NCBI GenBank assembly: GCA_028687575.1 | Contig: JAQTZW010000017.1 | Coordinates: forward strand, 1-49,469 | Direction: 5' to 3' | DNA length: 49,469 nucleotides | Source of the DNA: Gallionella sp. | GTDB lineage: Bacteria > Pseudomonadota > Gammaproteobacteria > Burkholderiales > Gallionellaceae | Program-made: the position numbers and the translations under genes | Shown here: in pieces, positions 17,796 through 26,732 of the stretch | How positions within the stretch are numbered: position 1 is the first letter of the stretch | How the letters are laid out: each line of letters begins with the position of its first letter | The notes under the pieces: model-generated | What the model was told of the DNA's origin: nothing | What the model saw: the letters and a program-made list of their open reading frames with translations, nothing else | Databases searched by the model: none

Positions 17796-18734
17796 TCAGC
17801 CGCCCTCCAGCATCCGATCATGGCGCAAGATGAATTCCTGCATAGTGTCTATGCCACGCTGCTGCAGCACGAAATTGCGCGCTGCGGCTTCCACCAATAC
17901 CGCAAGGTTGCGCCCGGCCACTACCGGAATGTTGACAGTATTGATCTTCACTCCCAAAATTTCCTGATGCGTTGCCACCAGCGGCAAGCGGTCTATATCA
18001 CGAAGCTCCCCCTCCTGAGCGCGGTGCAGATGCACAATCAGCTTCAAACTCTTTTTCCGCCGCACCGCAGTTTCGCCAAACATGGTGCGGATATTCAACA
18101 TACCAAGGCCACGCACTTCGAGGAAGTCACGCAACAGGTCAGGGCAGCGGCCTTCCAGCGTGTCTGGCGTGATTCGGTGCAATTCGACCACGTCGTCAGC
18201 AACCAGTCCGCCGCCACGCGTGATGAGCTCCAGCCCCAATTCACTCTTGCCGACCGCACTCTCGCCAGCAATCATCACACCAACGCCCAGCACATCAAGA
18301 AACACGCCGTGGCGGGTGGTGGATTCGGCCAACTCTTTGGCCAGATAGTGGCGAATCAGCCACATCAGATGCACACTGGGCTTGGGGGAAGCGAATAGCG
18401 GGATGCCGGAACGATTGGCGAAATCGGTTAACTCCGGCGGTATCTTGGCCGCCCCGGCAACAATCAAACAGGTTGTACCATTCAGTTCGATAGCATTGAA
18501 CACCGCTAGACGCGCTTCCTCGCTTAAGCCGAGCAGGTAGGCAATCTCAGTCACACCCAGCACTTGTATCCAGCTTGGATGAATCAGATTGAGGTGCCCC
18601 ACCATCTCACGATTGGATGCTTCAACGTCATCGCCATCAATATTACGGTCAACACCATCATTACCTGCCACACGGGCCAGCTCCAAGCGGCTACGCTTGG
18701 CCTCAAACAATTGCCGTATATTGACCTGCCTCAT
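17796..18734 (-). CDS. hprK: HPr kinase/phosphorylase
   Basis: A 312-residue bifunctional enzyme that phosphorylates HPr on a serine and reverses it. The P-loop is [14 protein letters not shown]; the HprK signature region follows with [16 protein letters not shown] and the K-loop near [10 protein letters not shown]. The start [20 protein letters not shown], two bases after the ptsN stop, is chosen over an ATG 54 bases upstream inside ptsN. In Betaproteobacteria it belongs to a sensory rather than sugar-importing PTS; no HPr or EI gene is in the window. Confidence 0.96.
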   Translation of the reverse strand: MRQVNIRQLFEAKRSRLELARVAGNDGVDRNIDGDDVEASNREMVGHLNLIHPSWIQVLGVTEIAYLLGLSEEARLAVFNAIELNGTTCLIVAGAAKIPPELTDFANRSGIPLFASPKPSVHLMWLIRHYLAKELAESTTRHGVFLDVLGVGVMIAGESAVGKSELGLELITRGGGLVADDVVELHRITPDTLEGRCPDLLRDFLEVRGLGMLNIRTMFGETAVRRKKSLKLIVHLHRAQEGELRDIDRLPLVATHQEILGVKINTVNIPVVAGRNLAVLVEAAARNFVLQQRGIDTMQEFILRHDRMLEGG

Positions 18735-18736
18735 GC

Positions 18737-19192
18737 TTAGGCGTTCCAGTCGTGGAACAACTGGTGAATGCTGGCGCCATCCCGGCATTCCTGTAGACGG
18801 TTACGGAATTGGGAATCACTGAACATCTGCGCCAGTTCCCCCAAAATCTGCAAATGCAGGTCGGTGGCAAGGTCTGGAACCAACAGTACGAAAATCAAAT
18901 TCACCGGCTGGCCGTCCGGTGCATCGAAAGGAATAGGATGTGATGTTCTGACAAAGGCTGCGGTCGCATCCTGAAGTTTGGGAATGCGCCCATGCGGAAT
19001 CGCGACTCCCTGGCCCAGCCCGGTCGAACCCAGCTTCTCCCGCGCAAACAGGCTATCAAACACCTGACTGTGCGCAATCTGCTGATTATTCTCAAATAAC
19101 ATGGCAACGCGTTCAAAAACGCGTTTTTTGCTGGTTGACTCGCTATCCACCAGAATATTGTCTGGGGCGAGAATTTTGCTGATCAAATTCAT
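18737..19192 (-). CDS. ptsN: Nitrogen-PTS EIIA component PtsN
   Basis: About 151 residues of the EIIA(Ntr) fold. The phosphorylated histidine lies in the GVAIPHGRIPKL segment, and GSTGLGQG and FVLLVPDLATDLHLQ are conserved. The start MNLISKILAP (19192) matches the family and has AAGG ten bases before; an ATG at 19201 is also possible. PtsN is a regulatory phosphocarrier connected in other bacteria with potassium transport and with sigma-54 related functions. It lies in the rpoN-hpf-ptsN order, separated from hpf by a terminator hairpin. Confidence 0.95.
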   Translation of the reverse strand: MNLISKILAPDNILVDSESTSKKRVFERVAMLFENNQQIAHSQVFDSLFAREKLGSTGLGQGVAIPHGRIPKLQDATAAFVRTSHPIPFDAPDGQPVNLIFVLLVPDLATDLHLQILGELAQMFSDSQFRNRLQECRDGASIHQLFHDWNA

Positions 19193-19210
19193 TGTTGTCA
19201 TGCCTTAAGC

Positions 19211-19238
19211 AAAAAAAGGCGGTATTGCTACCGCCTTT
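19211..19238 (-). terminator. Terminator or attenuator between hpf and ptsN
   Basis: AAAGGCGGTA/TACCGCCTTT with a four-base loop is followed on the minus strand by seven T. It ends only 19 bases before the ptsN start, inside an otherwise continuous cluster. Confidence 0.75.
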
Positions 19239-19244
19239 CAAGGA

Positions 19245-19568
19245 TCACTCTTCTTCTGCACCGCCATTCGTTTCATCATGGCGTCTTGCGGACAGCTTGC
19301 CCTTGTGCTTCATGACCTGACGATCGAGCTTGTCCACCAATGCATCAATGGCGGCATACAAATTCTCGTCCTGACACTCGACAAAAACATTCTTGCCGCT
19401 GATATGAACGGTCGCTTCGGCTTTCTGAACAAGTTTCTCTACCGAAAGGATAACTGTCACATCCATGACATTATCGAAATGGCGTTTGATCTTGCTGAAC
19501 TTGCTGGTCGTATATTCACGAATGGCAGGAGTGATTTCTAGGTGATGTCCGGTTAGCTGAATGTTCAT
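19245..19568 (-). CDS. hpf: Ribosome hibernation promoting factor, short form
   Basis: A 107-residue protein (MNIQLTGHHLEITPAIREYT start, acidic NGGAEEE end) of the short HPF/YhbH type. It binds the 30S decoding region and helps form inactive 100S dimers in slow growth. It lacks the long C-terminal dimerisation domain. It follows rpoN by 17 bases and ends at a clear hairpin terminator, the standard rpoN-hpf-ptsN arrangement. Confidence 0.96.
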   Translation of the reverse strand: MNIQLTGHHLEITPAIREYTTSKFSKIKRHFDNVMDVTVILSVEKLVQKAEATVHISGKNVFVECQDENLYAAIDALVDKLDRQVMKHKGKLSARRHDETNGGAEEE

Positions 19569-19585
19569 TCTGAGCTCCTATTTAT

Positions 19586-21028
19586 TTAGAGTGTTTTACG
19601 GAGATTCACCGGGAGGATATTCAATGCTTCCCGATACTTTGCTATGGTGCGGCGGGCAACTACGATACCCTGCTGCGCCAAGATTTCTGACATGCGGCCA
19701 TCGGTCAGAGGTTTGCGTGCATCTTCGGCTGCCACTAATTGTTTTATCAATTCGCGTATTGCCGCCGAAGAACATGCCCCGCCACTTTCCGTAACCAAAC
19801 CGCTGCCAAAGAAATGCTTAAATTCATAAACCCCACGCGGCGTACGCATAAACTTCTGCGTCGTACTACGTGAGACGGTTGATTCATGTAGCTCAAGTGC
19901 TTCCGAGATTTCGCGTAACACCAGTGGACGCATCGCAATCTCACCGTGCTCCAGAAACGCCGCTTGTCGCTCCACAATCGCCTGCGCTACCCGCAGGATA
20001 GTCTCAAATCGTTGCTGCAGACTTCTGATGAACCAGTTCGCTTCCTGCAATTGCGCCACCAGCGGCGAACCCGTCTTGTCATCACGCTGCTGCAATATAT
20101 TCGCATACATCTGATTAATGCACACCTTGGGCATCGCTTCGGGATTCAGTCGCACCTGCCACCTGCCCGCACGCAACTCCACCAGTACATCAGGTATGAC
20201 ATAGTCCGCGACCGTGCGATCAAACTCGGCTGCAGGTCTCGGCTTAAGCCCCGCTATCATCTGCTGTGCTGCACGCAACTGATCGTCCGAACAGCGCAGT
20301 ATTTTCTTGATACGGGCGAAATCGTGTGCCGCGACCAGATCAAGATGTTCAGTCACCAGCCGAATCGCTAACTCACGGTGCGGCATATTTTCCGGCAAGG
20401 CGCGCAGTTGCAGCGCAAGACATTCGCTCAAACTGCGCGCCCCTATGCCGGGCTGATCCAGATACTGCAATTGCACCAGTGCGGTTTCCAGGTCGTCCAG
20501 AGAAATAGCCAGTTCTTTAGGCAGCATCTCATACAACTCAGCCAGATCCTGCTCAAGGTAGCCTTGTTCATCCAGCGCATCTATCAACATACCGACCACC
20601 TGCTTGTCTCGTAAAGACAACTGGCTGACCGCAAGTTGGGAATGCAGGTATTCGCGCATACTGGACTGTTTTGCGGCTTGTTCGGGGAACGCAGCATCTT
20701 CATCATCGCTACTGGCATTCGCATTCGCATGCGCCCCCCACTCGATCGACTCGATAGATACCGGCATTTCATCCATTTCATCATGCCCTGCATCGCCATA
20801 CTGGGCATCATCGGATTCCGCCACACGACTCTCGACTCGGCTTGGCTCGCCGGCGTATTCCCTGTGCCCCGCTTGCTCCGACAACTCAAGCATGGGATTT
20901 TCATCAAGCATACGCGCCACTTCCTGCTCCATATCCTGCGTGGACAACTGTAGTAGACGAATAGCCTGTTGTAACTGGGGCGTGAGCGCCAGTTGTTGAG
21001 ACATGCGGAGTTGTAAAGAGGCTTTCAT
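19586..21028 (-). CDS. rpoN: RNA polymerase sigma-54 factor RpoN
   Basis: A 480-residue alternative sigma factor recognising -24/-12 promoters and needing an AAA+ activator. The N-terminal Gln-rich region I (LRMSQQLALTPQLQQAIRLL) is clear. An acidic region II follows, then the core-binding region and the C-terminal RpoN box ARRTIAKYREALNI. The activators that work with it are not in this window. The gene is preceded by lptB and followed by hpf. Confidence 0.98.
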   Translation of the reverse strand: MKASLQLRMSQQLALTPQLQQAIRLLQLSTQDMEQEVARMLDENPMLELSEQAGHREYAGEPSRVESRVAESDDAQYGDAGHDEMDEMPVSIESIEWGAHANANASSDDEDAAFPEQAAKQSSMREYLHSQLAVSQLSLRDKQVVGMLIDALDEQGYLEQDLAELYEMLPKELAISLDDLETALVQLQYLDQPGIGARSLSECLALQLRALPENMPHRELAIRLVTEHLDLVAAHDFARIKKILRCSDDQLRAAQQMIAGLKPRPAAEFDRTVADYVIPDVLVELRAGRWQVRLNPEAMPKVCINQMYANILQQRDDKTGSPLVAQLQEANWFIRSLQQRFETILRVAQAIVERQAAFLEHGEIAMRPLVLREISEALELHESTVSRSTTQKFMRTPRGVYEFKHFFGSGLVTESGGACSSAAIRELIKQLVAAEDARKPLTDGRMSEILAQQGIVVARRTIAKYREALNILPVNLRKTL

Positions 21029-21072
21029 TGCGTACCGAATAATCTGAGAAGTTTTCCGATGGAAACATCAGT

Positions 21073-21795
21073 TCAAAGTTTGAAGTTCTCGCCCAGATAA
21101 ACTTTTCTCACGCCCTCATTGTAGATGATTTCATCCGGCTTGCCTTCTGCCATCACCGCACCCGCGTTGATAATGTAGGCACGATCGCAGATTCCCAACG
21201 TTTCACGCACGTTATGATCGGTGATCAGCACGCCGATATTGCGCTCCCTGAGGAAGCCGATAATCTTCTGAATATCCAGCACTGCAATCGGATCCACCCC
21301 GGCAAAAGGCTCATCCAACAGAATGAAGCGCGGATCGGTGGCTAGTGCGCGGGCGATCTCGACCCGCCGCCGCTCTCCGCCTGACAGGCTGATGGCCGGA
21401 TTGTTGCGAATATGCTGGATGTGCAAATCTTTCAACAGCTCATCCAGCCTACGTTGGATTTCCGCATCCGCCATATCCTGTAATTCGAGCACCGCCTGGA
21501 TGTTCTGCGCCACCGTCATACGGCGGAAAATCGAGGCCTCCTGGGGAAGATAGCCCAGCCCCATGCGCGCACGGCGATGTATCGGCATATGGGTAATCTC
21601 CTGATCATCTATCAGTATCTTCCCGCCATCGGCTGCCACCAGCCCCACGATCATGTAGAACGAAGTGGTTTTGCCCGCGCCGTTCGGCCCCAGCAAACCG
21701 ACCACTTCGCCACTCTTGACCGACAGCGAGGCGTCCTGCACCACGGTTTTCAGGCCGTATTTCTTCTTCAGCGAGACAGCGCGCAATTCGCTCAT
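21073..21795 (-). CDS. lptB: LPS export ABC transporter ATP-binding protein LptB
   Basis: A 240-residue ABC ATPase with Walker [10 protein letters not shown] (about 35-43), signature [16 protein letters not shown] and Walker [13 protein letters not shown]. It powers LPS extraction from the inner membrane with LptF and LptG, which are not in the window. Its start overlaps the lptA stop (ATGA), so the two are coupled. Position between lptA and rpoN is diagnostic. Confidence 0.98.
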   Translation of the reverse strand: MSELRAVSLKKKYGLKTVVQDASLSVKSGEVVGLLGPNGAGKTTSFYMIVGLVAADGGKILIDDQEITHMPIHRRARMGLGYLPQEASIFRRMTVAQNIQAVLELQDMADAEIQRRLDELLKDLHIQHIRNNPAISLSGGERRRVEIARALATDPRFILLDEPFAGVDPIAVLDIQKIIGFLRERNIGVLITDHNVRETLGICDRAYIINAGAVMAEGKPDEIIYNEGVRKVYLGENFKL

Positions 21796-22373
21796 TTTCG
21801 CTCCGAGGTCTGACCTGATTTGCCAGGCTTCACTGCAGCGGCATCGCTGGACGGCTCACTGCCGGGCGATTTGGATTTCGGATGCAACACGGCACGGACG
21901 CGCGAAGGTGCCTCTCCACCGGCAGCCTTGCTGCCGCCCGCCTGAAAAGTCTCGGTCTTGGCGTTATAAGTGATGTGATCGCCGCGCACATCGTCCTGCG
22001 AACGTTTTACCCTGGCCTGCACATAGAAATCCACAACATCCGTGCCCATGTCATACTCGATACGCTCGGCGTAGCCTTCCACATACTCATCTAGGCCGTC
22101 ACGCTTCTGCCGAAAACTGGCAGTGTGTCCATATGCAGTGCCGTGTTTCATGCCGCCCGCATCCTGCACTACCACCACTTTGTCGGCTCGTATCACCATC
22201 GTGCCCTGAGTCATTTGCACCTTACCCTCGAAGGTGCTGATCTGAGTGGCGTTATCTATCAGTACCCGGTCAGCCTCAATATTGATCGGCTGCTCACTGT
22301 CGCCACGCTCGGCATGACTGGCCTGAGCAAAAAGTAACAGCAGCACGGAAAATAACAGTCTATTTTTTTGCAT
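21792..22373 (-). CDS. lptA: Periplasmic LPS-binding protein LptA
   Basis: A 193-residue OstA-like protein with a signal peptide ([17 protein letters not shown], cleavage after ASHA near residue 21). The beta-jellyroll domain shows [31 protein letters not shown] and [11 protein letters not shown]. LptA forms the periplasmic bridge carrying LPS to LptDE. The C-terminal 40 residues are Ser/Pro/Lys-rich and probably disordered. It overlaps lptC at its start and lptB at its end. Confidence 0.96.
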   Translation of the reverse strand: MQKNRLLFSVLLLLFAQASHAERGDSEQPINIEADRVLIDNATQISTFEGKVQMTQGTMVIRADKVVVVQDAGGMKHGTAYGHTASFRQKRDGLDEYVEGYAERIEYDMGTDVVDFYVQARVKRSQDDVRGDHITYNAKTETFQAGGSKAAGGEAPSRVRAVLHPKSKSPGSEPSSDAAAVKPGKSGQTSERK

Positions 22374-22941
22374 GGATCAAATGTTCGCTTCTTACTTGTG
22401 ATAGCAGCTTCAAGGTCTGCATGTGGTTATCCATTTGCAAACCGACTGCATGCACGGTATCACTGTTGCTGAAAATGGTAACTGGCTTGTCGGTATCGGC
22501 CTGATTCTGTTCCGGCAGGACGCGCAGGTATTGAGTGTGCAGCGAAGTCGCCGCAAGGTTAATGGCCGCCTTGCGTTCCACACGAACATCATCGCGCAGC
22601 AGCACCGTATCGCCCTTGCTGGAAATTTCTCCCCGTTGCGCCGACATCAGCACGTCTGGCGCCGCCGCCTTGCGCATGGTCAGCACCGGCAAATCGACTT
22701 CGGTGCTGTCGTGATCAGGATAATGGCGCAGTTGATGAGCTGCCATAAAGTAACGCGGCACCCCATCTTGATCCATGGTCGTGGCGTGAAAATTCTCTAC
22801 GATGACATCGGGATCATGCCGCTGGTAGTCCGCTGCCGCTGCATCCCGCCTGACCTGCATATCCAGCCAGTAAACGAAGGCCAGCAACGCAAGCAGGGGA
22901 ATCAGCGGTAACCAATAGCGGAAATGCGTCCTGCGTATCAT
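22360..22941 (-). CDS. lptC: LPS export protein LptC
   Basis: A 193-residue protein with one N-terminal membrane anchor (YWLPLIPLLALLAFVYWLDM, about 9-28) and a periplasmic OstA-like fold (MAAHQLRHYPDHDSTEVDLP and LLRDDVRVER). LptC receives LPS from LptBFG and passes it to LptA. Its last bases overlap lptA, and kdsC ends 10 bases before it. Confidence 0.94.
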   Translation of the reverse strand: MIRRTHFRYWLPLIPLLALLAFVYWLDMQVRRDAAAADYQRHDPDVIVENFHATTMDQDGVPRYFMAAHQLRHYPDHDSTEVDLPVLTMRKAAAPDVLMSAQRGEISSKGDTVLLRDDVRVERKAAINLAATSLHTQYLRVLPEQNQADTDKPVTIFSNSDTVHAVGLQMDNHMQTLKLLSQVRSEHLIHAKK

Positions 22942-22951
22942 GCCGAGCGCA

Positions 22952-23470
22952 TCACTCCAGATAACGAGCCAACTGGGTGTCCAGCGTGCCCTGCACCGAC
23001 ATGATCAGCTCACAGGCTTCACGCACCGCGCCATGTCCGCCGCTGCGACGGGTCACATAATTGGAGTGCTCGCGTACGATTTGCGGCGACTCCGGCACGC
23101 TGATGGACAAGCCGACGTGACGCATCACACACAGATCGACCACATCGTCGCCCATGTAGGCCGCCTCGTCGCGCGACATATTCAGCTTGTTCAGCAGATC
23201 CACCATCGCGTCCAGCTTGCGCTCCACGCCCTGATAAACATGGGTGATGCCCAAATTTTCGGCGCGCCGTTCGACGCACCTGGAAGTACGACCCGTTATG
23301 ATGGCCACTTCCACGCCGCTGGCGCGCAACATCTTGATGCCATGTCCGTCCAGCGAGTTGAAACGCTTCATTTCCTCGCCCGAATCCGTGAGGAACAGCC
23401 CCCCATCGGTCATCACGCCATCCACATCGAAGACAACCAGGCGAACTAATTTGACGCGACTCATAAACAT
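22952..23470 (-). CDS. kdsC: 3-deoxy-D-manno-octulosonate-8-phosphate phosphatase
   Basis: A 172-residue HAD-superfamily phosphatase, C0 type, releasing phosphate from KDO-8-P. The catalytic DxD is in VVFDVDGVMTDG; later HAD motifs are AIITGRTSRCV and AYMGDDVVDLCVM. The first ATG (23470) has AGGAG six bases upstream and is preferred over the one two codons in. It lies between kdsD and lptC in the LPS cluster. Confidence 0.96.
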   Translation of the reverse strand: MFMSRVKLVRLVVFDVDGVMTDGGLFLTDSGEEMKRFNSLDGHGIKMLRASGVEVAIITGRTSRCVERRAENLGITHVYQGVERKLDAMVDLLNKLNMSRDEAAYMGDDVVDLCVMRHVGLSISVPESPQIVREHSNYVTRRSGGHGAVREACELIMSVQGTLDTQLARYLE

Positions 23471-23518
23471 AACTTTCTCCTGAAATTCGTTAATCGTACG
23501 TGAGCGGAAATCCGCCGC

Positions 23519-24505
23519 CTAAATCACCTTCGCATGCAGCAAATCGTGCATGTTCAACGCGCCAACCAGTTGATGCTGCTCGTTCACCACCAGCATCTGA
23601 TTGATGTTGTATTGATCCATCAGCTGCACCGCCTCGGCCGCCAAACTATCAGGCCCGATGCAACGCGGATTGGTAGACATCACCGCGCGCACCGGCGTCA
23701 AACTGAAATCCAGTTTCTTTTCCAGCGTGCGACGCAGATCGCCGTCGGTGAAGATGCCCAGCACGACATCCCCCTCACCCACGATGGCCGTCATACCCAC
23801 GCCCTTGCGCGACATCTCCATCAATGCAATGCTGAGCATCGCATCCTCGGGCACCTTGGGAATACGCTCGTCCACGCGCATTACATCGCTCACGCACAAT
23901 AGCAGACGACGCCCCAAACTGCCGCCCGGATGGGAACGCGCAAAATTCTCGGCATTGAATCCCTTGGCATCCAGCAGCGCCACGGCCAGCGCATCGCCCA
24001 TTGCCAATGTGGCCGTGGTGCTGGCGGTTGGTGCCAACCCCATCGGGCAGGCTTCCTTGTCTACCGCCACATTGAGATGGACATCCGACACCCGCGCCAG
24101 ACTGGAGTTCGGATTGCCGCTCATGCTGATCAGCTTGGCACCCTGCCGCTTGATGATGGGCGCAATGGTCATCAGTTCCTGACTCTCACCGGAATAGGAC
24201 AACGCAATGAACACATCTTCCGCCGCCACCATGCCCAAATCGCCATGACTGGCCTCCCCCGGGTGAACGAAATAGGCGGGCGTGCCGGTGCTGGACATGG
24301 TTGCTGCGATCTTGCGGGCAATATGCCCGGACTTGCCCATGCCGCTGACGATGACGCGCCCCTCGCAAGCCAGGATCAAATCCAAAGCTTGCAGGAAGGT
24401 TGTATCGAGGCGTGTACTAAGGGCATGCACGGCGGCCGCTTCAATATCCAGCACCTGACGGCCAAGTTCGAGCGCACGGGGCGCAGCAAAAAGAGGTTTC
24501 TTCAT
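23519..24505 (-). CDS. kdsD: Arabinose-5-phosphate isomerase
   Basis: About 328 residues: a SIS sugar-isomerase domain (VIVSGMGKSGHIARKIAATM, and SYSGESQELM) and two C-terminal CBS domains (the second with RCIGPDSLAAEAVQLMDQYN). It converts ribulose-5-P to arabinose-5-P, the first step to KDO. The start MKKPLF at 24505 is chosen; a TATAAT box lies only seven bases upstream, so the mRNA may have almost no leader. An ATG at 24514 is an alternative. It is the first gene of the kdsD-kdsC-lptCAB-rpoN run. Confidence 0.96.
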   Translation of the reverse strand: MKKPLFAAPRALELGRQVLDIEAAAVHALSTRLDTTFLQALDLILACEGRVIVSGMGKSGHIARKIAATMSSTGTPAYFVHPGEASHGDLGMVAAEDVFIALSYSGESQELMTIAPIIKRQGAKLISMSGNPNSSLARVSDVHLNVAVDKEACPMGLAPTASTTATLAMGDALAVALLDAKGFNAENFARSHPGGSLGRRLLLCVSDVMRVDERIPKVPEDAMLSIALMEMSRKGVGMTAIVGEGDVVLGIFTDGDLRRTLEKKLDFSLTPVRAVMSTNPRCIGPDSLAAEAVQLMDQYNINQMLVVNEQHQLVGALNMHDLLHAKVI

Positions 24506-24512
24506 GCGGCGC

Positions 24513-24518
24513 ATTATA
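24513..24518 (-). promoter_or_regulatory. Perfect -10 box directly before kdsD
   Basis: TATAAT on the minus strand, seven bases from the kdsD ATG at 24505. No good -35 is visible 17 bases upstream. If used, transcription would begin at or next to the start codon. Confidence 0.4.
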
Positions 24519-24656
24519 GCAAGGTGTTTGCCGGACGCCAGTCGTCAGAGATGCAATTCTTGATGGCAGTCCAAACGTCTCTTTACGCCATTTATTTTTT
24601 GCAAACCGTGCAACACTAGGGCATCATCACTGCGGCAACATCACTCACTCGATTCA

Positions 24657-26630
24657 ATGGACAATTCACTCCCCCTGGTACTCATCCTGCTTGCCACCGC
24701 CGTACTGGTGGTCGTGGTCTGCCGCATCCTGCGCCTGCCGGTGATGCTGGGATATATCACGGTCGGCATCCTGATCGGCCCGCACGCCTTCGGCTGGATA
24801 CCCGACTCGCCGAGCACACGCCACTTGGCAGAATTCGGCGTAGTGTTCCTGATGTTCAGCATCGGTCTGGAATTCAGCCTGACGCGCCTGAACTCGATGA
24901 AGCGCACGGTGTTCGGGTTGGGCAGCGCTCAGGTGATCGCCACCATGTTGTTGGTGATGATCTGCGCCTGGTTGTTAGGCCTGCGCTGGCAAGCCGGTCT
25001 GGCGCTGGGCGGTGTGCTGGCAATGTCATCCACTGCCATCGTCAGCAAGATGCTGGTGGAGCGCGCCGAACTCAACCTGCCTTACGGCCAGCAGATCATG
25101 GGCGTGCTGCTATTCCAGGACTTGGCCGTCGTGCCTTTGCTGATCATTATCCCTGCGCTTGCCAGCCAACCCGACAACCTGCCCGCTACGCTGGGCTATG
25201 CGTTGGCCAAGGCGGTACTGGTACTACTGATCCTGCTGGTATTCGGCCAACATGTGATGCGCCGCTGGTTCCACGTCGTTGCCAGACAGAAATCCTCGGA
25301 ACTATTCACCCTCAACGTACTGTTCATCACGCTGGGACTGGCCTATTTCACCGAATTCGCCGGTTTGTCGCTGGCGCTGGGCGCATTCGTGGCTGGCATG
25401 TTGATCTCCGAAACGGAATACCGCTATCAAGTGGAAGAAGACATCAAGCCTTTCCGCGACGTATTGCTAGGCCTGTTCTTTGTCACCATAGGCATGAAGC
25501 TGGATATTTTCAGCACGTTCTCCAACCTGGGCTGGGTGATCCTGATGCTGATCGGACTGGTCGCATTCAAGGCACTGATTGTCACCTTGCTGGCGCGCGC
25601 GCTCAATGGCGACTGGGGCGTGGCACTGCGCAGCGGCATCGGCCTGGCGCAGGCAGGCGAATTCGGCTTCGTGCTGTTGACACTGGCCGAGGAGGCTCAT
25701 CTGCTGCGAGGCCAGCCTTTACAAATCACCCTGGCTAGCATGCTGCTATCCATGCTGGCGGCACCCTTTCTTATCCAGTACGGGGAAGCTATCGCGCGCC
25801 GCTTCTCCGCCGCCGAATGGACCAACCGCGCGCTGCAGATGCACCAGATCGCGATACAGAGCATGTCCAGTAACAGCCACGTCATCCTGTGCGGCTACGG
25901 GCGTAGCGGCCAGAAGCTATCCAGCATCCTTGATCAGGAAAAACTGGGCTTCATCGCGCTCGATCTGGATTCGCGCAATGTCCGCGAAGCGGTGGCAACC
26001 GGCAAACGGGTGGTGTACGGCGATGCTGCCAAGCGCGAAGTGCTAATGGCCGCCGGACTGATGCGCGCCAAGGTGCTAGTGGTAACTTACAAGGACAAGC
26101 ATTCCACGCTCAGCATCCTGCGGCACGTCAATGAACTGCGCCCCGACCTGCCCGTGGTGGTACGCTCCAGCGACGAAACCACTGTGGATGCGCTGAAAAA
26201 TGCCGGCGCAGCAGAAGTAGTCGCCGAAGTGGTGGAAGGCAGCATCATGCTGGCCTCGCAGGCCTTGCTGCTGGCAGGTGTACCGGTCAAGCGTGTCATC
26301 CACCATGTCCAGGAAAGCCGCGCGCGCCGCTATACCATGTTCAGCGGCTATAGCCGCAGCGTCAAATCCGATCTCGACATCAGTGATGGCATGCAGCCGC
26401 GCTTCCTGAACGTGCTGCTCAAACCGGATTCGGCGGCGGTCGGCAAGCCGCTGCGCGAGGTGAATCTGGCCGCGCTGGACATCGAGGTCAAGGCGTTGCG
26501 CCGCAACAACGTACAAGGGGCCCAACCCAGTGAAGAAACCATCCTGCAAAGCGGCGATGTACTGCTGTTGCTGGGCCTGCCCGATGCGCTAAAGGCCGCC
26601 GAGAACAAGCTGCATCACTGGCTGGACTGA
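24657..26630 (+). CDS. CPA2 monovalent cation:proton antiporter (KefB-like)
   Basis: A 657-residue protein with a membrane domain of about 12-13 segments (residues 1-380). It contains the CPA2 core motifs GYITVGILIGPHAFG, FGVVFLMFSIGLEFS and QDLAVVPLLIIIP. A cytoplasmic RCK_N/TrkA-N nucleotide-binding domain follows (HVILCGYGRSGQKLSSIL, about 404) and a C-terminal RCK_C domain (VGKPLREVNLAALDIEVKAL). KefB/KefC are glutathione-gated potassium efflux systems; no KefF/KefG ancillary gene is nearby, so the ion and gating are unproven. It diverges from kdsD, as in several related genomes. No strong ribosome site precedes the start. Confidence 0.93.
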   Translation: MDNSLPLVLILLATAVLVVVVCRILRLPVMLGYITVGILIGPHAFGWIPDSPSTRHLAEFGVVFLMFSIGLEFSLTRLNSMKRTVFGLGSAQVIATMLLVMICAWLLGLRWQAGLALGGVLAMSSTAIVSKMLVERAELNLPYGQQIMGVLLFQDLAVVPLLIIIPALASQPDNLPATLGYALAKAVLVLLILLVFGQHVMRRWFHVVARQKSSELFTLNVLFITLGLAYFTEFAGLSLALGAFVAGMLISETEYRYQVEEDIKPFRDVLLGLFFVTIGMKLDIFSTFSNLGWVILMLIGLVAFKALIVTLLARALNGDWGVALRSGIGLAQAGEFGFVLLTLAEEAHLLRGQPLQITLASMLLSMLAAPFLIQYGEAIARRFSAAEWTNRALQMHQIAIQSMSSNSHVILCGYGRSGQKLSSILDQEKLGFIALDLDSRNVREAVATGKRVVYGDAAKREVLMAAGLMRAKVLVVTYKDKHSTLSILRHVNELRPDLPVVVRSSDETTVDALKNAGAAEVVAEVVEGSIMLASQALLLAGVPVKRVIHHVQESRARRYTMFSGYSRSVKSDLDISDGMQPRFLNVLLKPDSAAVGKPLREVNLAALDIEVKALRRNNVQGAQPSEETILQSGDVLLLLGLPDALKAAENKLHHWLD

Positions 26631-26732
26631 CGGGCGAGACCTAGTCTTCTAAAAAACCACCTCACGCGGAGACGCGAACACGCGGAGAAAAACAAAATCC
26701 GACAAGATTCCGACCTGCGCTCCCGCCCGCGC

